Assembly (NCBI GenBank): GCA_902786265.1
Contig: CADACE010000041.1
Location: forward strand, 1-34,638
DNA: 34,638 bases
From: an uncultured Chloroflexota bacterium
GTDB lineage: Bacteria; Chloroflexota; Anaerolineae; Anaerolineales; Anaerolineaceae
Direction: 5' to 3'
Shown one piece after another: positions 32,308 to 34,638 of this stretch. Numbering within the stretch: position 1 is the first letter of the stretch; every line of letters starts with the position of its first letter. The notes beneath the pieces were generated by a model. The model made no database searches, was not told the origin of the DNA, and saw only the letters and a list, made by a program, of their open reading frames with translations. Position numbers and translations under genes: made by a program.

Positions 32308-32646
32308 TTATCCGACAGGCTGTGTGATGGATGTGACCAGCAGTGCTGAGAGAAGACCCTGCATGATGGTGCTTATGACCAAAGGTGTCCAGCGGCGGAA
32401 ATTCGTGTTTTCTCTCATCAGGTTGAAGATCGAAATTATCACCATCACGACAAGCATTAACGGGCTGACCATTAATAAAAGGTCAAAAATTGAAAAGAAG
32501 ATCATAATAATGCCGGGTAATTCCGGAGAAGCTGTCGCAGGCATTTGGCTCCCGATCAGGAATGTGATGCCAACGACTGCTGAAACCAACAGGCAGAACC
32601 CGTTATATATCATCGGTATCCAAAATAAAATTCGATTTTTCTTCAT
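32308..32646 (-). CDS. Small four-helix membrane protein of unknown function
   Basis: The 112-residue protein has about three to four hydrophobic segments and short basic loops (RENTNFRRW). No family is recognised. It lies between a GT2 glycosyltransferase and gtrA in one direction, so it is probably cotranscribed. Its start region is made of heptad repeats that supply the only AGG before the ATG. Confidence 0.65.
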   Translation of the reverse strand: MKKNRILFWIPMIYNGFCLLVSAVVGITFLIGSQMPATASPELPGIIMIFFSIFDLLLMVSPLMLVVMVIISIFNLMRENTNFRRWTPLVISTIMQGLLSALLVTSITQPVG

Positions 32647-32670
32647 CCTGTAACCTGATATCTGATACCT
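32643..32670 (-). repeat. AG-phased heptad tract spanning a stop and a start
   Basis: Four minus-strand units such as AGGTATC then AGATATC reach from the GT2 stop codon to the ATG of the next gene and make up the whole 22-base gap. Confidence 0.7.
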
Positions 32671-33559
32671 ATAAATCCTTTTTTCTTATCTGTGCCAGCT
32701 GTTCGGCAAGCAGACCCATCATTATTAATAGCAGACCTGCTGTCATCGCCATCATGGAAACGGAACTTAACCCGGAACCACGGATCAGAAATGGAATTGC
32801 CCACAAAAGTCCCAGGAGGATCATCACTCCGCCGATCGGCAGGAAGATGCGCATCGGGTTGAAGACCATGACAATATTGATGATCTGCAGCATTGTGTCC
32901 AGCGCGGTCATGGTGTTAATGGTACTTTTCCCATCCCGTCTGGGCACGACCGTGATCGGTGTTTCAGTGACGAGATGTTTTTCCTGTATAAAAACCAGCG
33001 GCAGCACTTCCGAAAATGCCATCCCGTCCGGGCAGAGCCGCAGATATCGTTTTGCCAATTCCGTATCGTATAATTTCATCCCGCTGTTGAGGTCGCTGAT
33101 GGGAAGATTATCCACCAGTCTTCCGGCAATGAAGCGGATCATCTTTTTCCCGAGAGCCCGGTAAAAACCGCTGCCGCCGCCGGAATCGGAAGCCCGGCAG
33201 CCGACCACCAGGTCTGCGTTGGTTTCCTGCTGCTTTTCAAGCAGGTGCAGTACATCTTCCAGACGGTGCTGCCCGTCCGCGTCAAGTGTGACAGAAAAAC
33301 GGGTTTGGGAAAGCCTTAGACCGCTGATGAGAGCCCCGCCGTATCCGCGGTTAACTTTGTGATGAAAGACCTGCAGAAACGCATTTTTTTCGGCAGCCTC
33401 ATCAAGCAGCACTCCGGTTTTGTCTTTGGAACAGTCATCAACGATTACAAGCTGAAATCCGTGTGATCCGCAAAACTCAAGCAGTTCCGGCAAAAACTGC
33501 CGCAGAGAGGCTTCTTCATTATAGGCGGGAATTACCAGTGTCAGATCATTTGTCTGCAT
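32669..33559 (-). CDS. GT2 family glycosyltransferase, polyprenyl-phosphate type
   Basis: The product (296 residues from this start) has an N-terminal GT-A domain: LVIPAYNEEASL, VDDCSKDKTG, the nucleotide-sugar site TLDADGQH and the SDLNSGMKLY segment. Two C-terminal transmembrane helices follow (about 230-285). This is the layout of dolichol/undecaprenyl-phosphate glycosyltransferases. Two starts are possible. ATG 33559 has GGAG six bases upstream and gives a family-like N-terminus. ATG 33571 lies nine bases after a TATAAT (33581-33586) and could be leaderless. GtrA downstream supports a lipid-linked sugar pathway. Confidence 0.92.
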   Translation of the reverse strand: MQTNDLTLVIPAYNEEASLRQFLPELLEFCGSHGFQLVIVDDCSKDKTGVLLDEAAEKNAFLQVFHHKVNRGYGGALISGLRLSQTRFSVTLDADGQHRLEDVLHLLEKQQETNADLVVGCRASDSGGGSGFYRALGKKMIRFIAGRLVDNLPISDLNSGMKLYDTELAKRYLRLCPDGMAFSEVLPLVFIQEKHLVTETPITVVPRRDGKSTINTMTALDTMLQIINIVMVFNPMRIFLPIGGVMILLGLLWAIPFLIRGSGLSSVSMMAMTAGLLLIMMGLLAEQLAQIRKKDL

Positions 33560-33623
33560 TTTCTGCTCCATATCAAAACGATTATATCACGGAAAACCGG
33601 GTCGAAAATTCCTTTATGCGAAT

Positions 33624-33651
33624 AAAAAGCCGCCCGATTCGGGCGGCTTTT
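33624..33651 (-). terminator. Terminator of the secreted Ig-like gene
   Basis: GCCGCCCG (33629-33636) and CGGGCGGC (33640-33647) form a perfect eight-base stem. It is flanked by As on the left and Ts on the right, so it ends minus-strand transcription from the gene at 33677. Confidence 0.88.
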
Positions 33652-33676
33652 GTTTGCTGATCATGATCAGAGAAAA

Positions 33677-34117
33677 CTATAACCGGATGAAGAAGCCGTA
33701 GAAAGAGTTCTGCCCGTCAAGAACATAGAAGACCATACGACCCATCGGTACGTATTTATTGAGTTTGGCAACGATCTGCGTTGTTTCACCCCGGGCTACA
33801 TTGTCTGTGATCGTCCAATAGGGGCCGCTCCCTTCCTGCAGGTAATCGCTGCCGCGTTTGCAGACCAGCTGATATGCACCTGCCGGCCAGGACCGGTCGG
33901 ACAGATTTGTGATGGTCAGTGTGAGTGTATATGTTCCGTCATGCTCATCCTGTACATAGAACCGTATCGGCGTAAGGGGCATCGGTTTCATGTGCGGGTC
34001 ATAATCTTTTTTCTGGTAGTATTTGAATTCTTCCCGCTGAGCGTAGACGCTGCAGATTCCCAATAACAGTGCGGCGCAAATTCCGCAAACCACTGCGATC
34101 CATAAACTCTTTCTCAT
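33677..34117 (-). CDS. Secreted protein with an Ig-like domain
   Basis: The 146-residue protein has a signal peptide of about 26 residues (VYAQ). It carries one beta-sandwich-like domain with NLSDRSWPAGAYQLV, a PGET-like turn (VARGETTQI) and a closing FYGFFIRL. This resembles the NBR1-type Ig-like domain found in surface proteins of Chloroflexota and others. The match is by eye. The ATG has an AAGGAGAG Shine-Dalgarno. No sortase signal is present. Confidence 0.7.
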   Translation of the reverse strand: MRKSLWIAVVCGICAALLLGICSVYAQREEFKYYQKKDYDPHMKPMPLTPIRFYVQDEHDGTYTLTLTITNLSDRSWPAGAYQLVCKRGSDYLQEGSGPYWTITDNVARGETTQIVAKLNKYVPMGRMVFYVLDGQNSFYGFFIRL

Positions 34118-34420
34118 AAGTGTCTCTCCTTGTATTTTGTAATCTTAAAATATTATAATGTATCTCACCGCAATATCCATGCCAATTTGATGAATAATAC
34201 CGGATTTTCTTAAAATACGCCGAAACTCCCTTCTTTGTTCCTGATGTCTCAATTTTCGGGAATATAGTTATCTGATTAGCATGGAATGCAAGTGGATGAA
34301 AAATTTACTGCTGCACACTCAACTACATTGAAAGGAATACCTTGCTTCATATATATAATAAATAAAATTGACAGTAAATACTGCAGTTCTGCCGGCATAC
34401 TCTTTACTCCGACGCCGGCC
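34118..34420. other. A+T-rich intergenic region
   Basis: No gene, tRNA or strong hairpin is visible. It contains only weak promoter-like hexamers for the minus-strand gene at 34117. Confidence 0.5.
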
Positions 34421-34456
34421 TGGGAAAGGGTACAGGCTCTTCGATTCAGTCCCCGT
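34421..34456 (+). repeat. Partial copy of the left-end repeat module
   Basis: About 24 of 27 bases match the second module of the repeats at the left end (GGGTACAGG followed by CTTCG and CAGTCCCC). It lacks the 70-base core. It shows that the module is dispersed and not only tandem. Confidence 0.65.
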
Positions 34457-34459
34457 TAC

Positions 34460-34500
34460 TGTCCCTGGATTCTGGCCCCGAACCCTGGCTCCCGGCCCCT
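34460..34500 (-). repeat. G+C-rich heptad tract
   Basis: Minus-strand units AGGGGCC then GGGAGCC continue in a seven-base phase with one six-base unit. The tract directly follows the partial repeat copy. Confidence 0.5.
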
Positions 34501-34556
34501 GAAAAAACACAAAAAAATTGGTTGTCATAAAAAATCACGAATTTTGAAAAAAGTAC

Positions 34557-34584
34557 TTGACAGGGAGATAAGACTGCATATAAT
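34557..34584 (+). promoter_or_regulatory. Strong promoter reading out of the window
   Basis: TTGACA (34557-34562), 16 bases, TATAAT (34579-34584), preceded by an A-rich stretch like an UP element. A second TTGACA (34630-34635) begins at the window edge, so a tandem promoter is likely. This pattern is common for stable-RNA operons, but the product lies outside. Confidence 0.78.
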
Positions 34585-34638
34585 AAATGACTGTTGCCCA
34601 CGAAACGGGGACAACAAAAACAAAGAACCTTGACAATT

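Overview
The window looks like a chromosomal piece from a Gram-positive-type or monoderm anaerobe of about 50% G+C, most plausibly a Chloroflexota (Anaerolineae-like) bacterium. The assignment is inferred from gene content: a bifunctional-nuclease gene next to dnaB, a dnaB-dnaD-dnaC type primosome set, a GT2/GtrA/sortase surface cluster and a LysM-tailed Ser/Thr kinase. No rRNA is present to confirm it. About 29 protein genes, one tRNA, several clear sigma70-type promoters and many intergenic repeats can be supported.

Layout. 1-770: two to three tandem copies of a ~280-306 bp hairpin-rich repeat with no convincing gene. 850-4812 (+): bifunctional nuclease, then a replication operon (dnaB, a DnaD-domain protein, and a helicase-loader-like protein with two AAA+ domains, the second with a broken Walker B). 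4878-6505 (+): M19 dipeptidase and a membrane protein. 6850-10033 (+): a response regulator with a degenerate receiver, a five-helix membrane protein resembling ECF S components, a HAD nucleotidase whose start lies on a T10 run, and a CtpA-like protease. 10194-13653 (+): a two-S1-domain protein and proB-proA. 13685-15313 (+): a multi-pass membrane protein. 15459-17627 (-): ruvB-queA. 17802-19067 (+): hisS.

19074-24953 (+) is the most notable block. A perfect-consensus promoter and a structured leader or small RNA candidate follow hisS. Next come a secreted DUF3798-type binding protein, a terminator-like hairpin, a long heptad-repeat hairpin, a two-domain ABC ATPase, two permeases and a small membrane-anchored protein translationally coupled to the last permease. 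This looks like a complete importer of unknown substrate with an extra extracytoplasmic subunit.

25086-34117 carries a secreted protein (-), tRNA-Phe, a zinc-ribbon/kinase/LysM protein (+), and then a minus-strand run of surface-related genes: two small proteins, an aminotransferase-fold protein lacking its PLP lysine, a sortase, GtrA, a small membrane protein, a GT2 glycosyltransferase and a secreted Ig-like protein. The right end holds a partial relative of the left-end repeat and strong tandem promoter elements reading out of the window.

Throughout, many intergenic gaps contain degenerate tandem heptads with AG at every seventh base. They often touch stop or start codons, and three times they occur as facing inverted pairs. 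They look like a dispersed repeat system rather than chance sequence.
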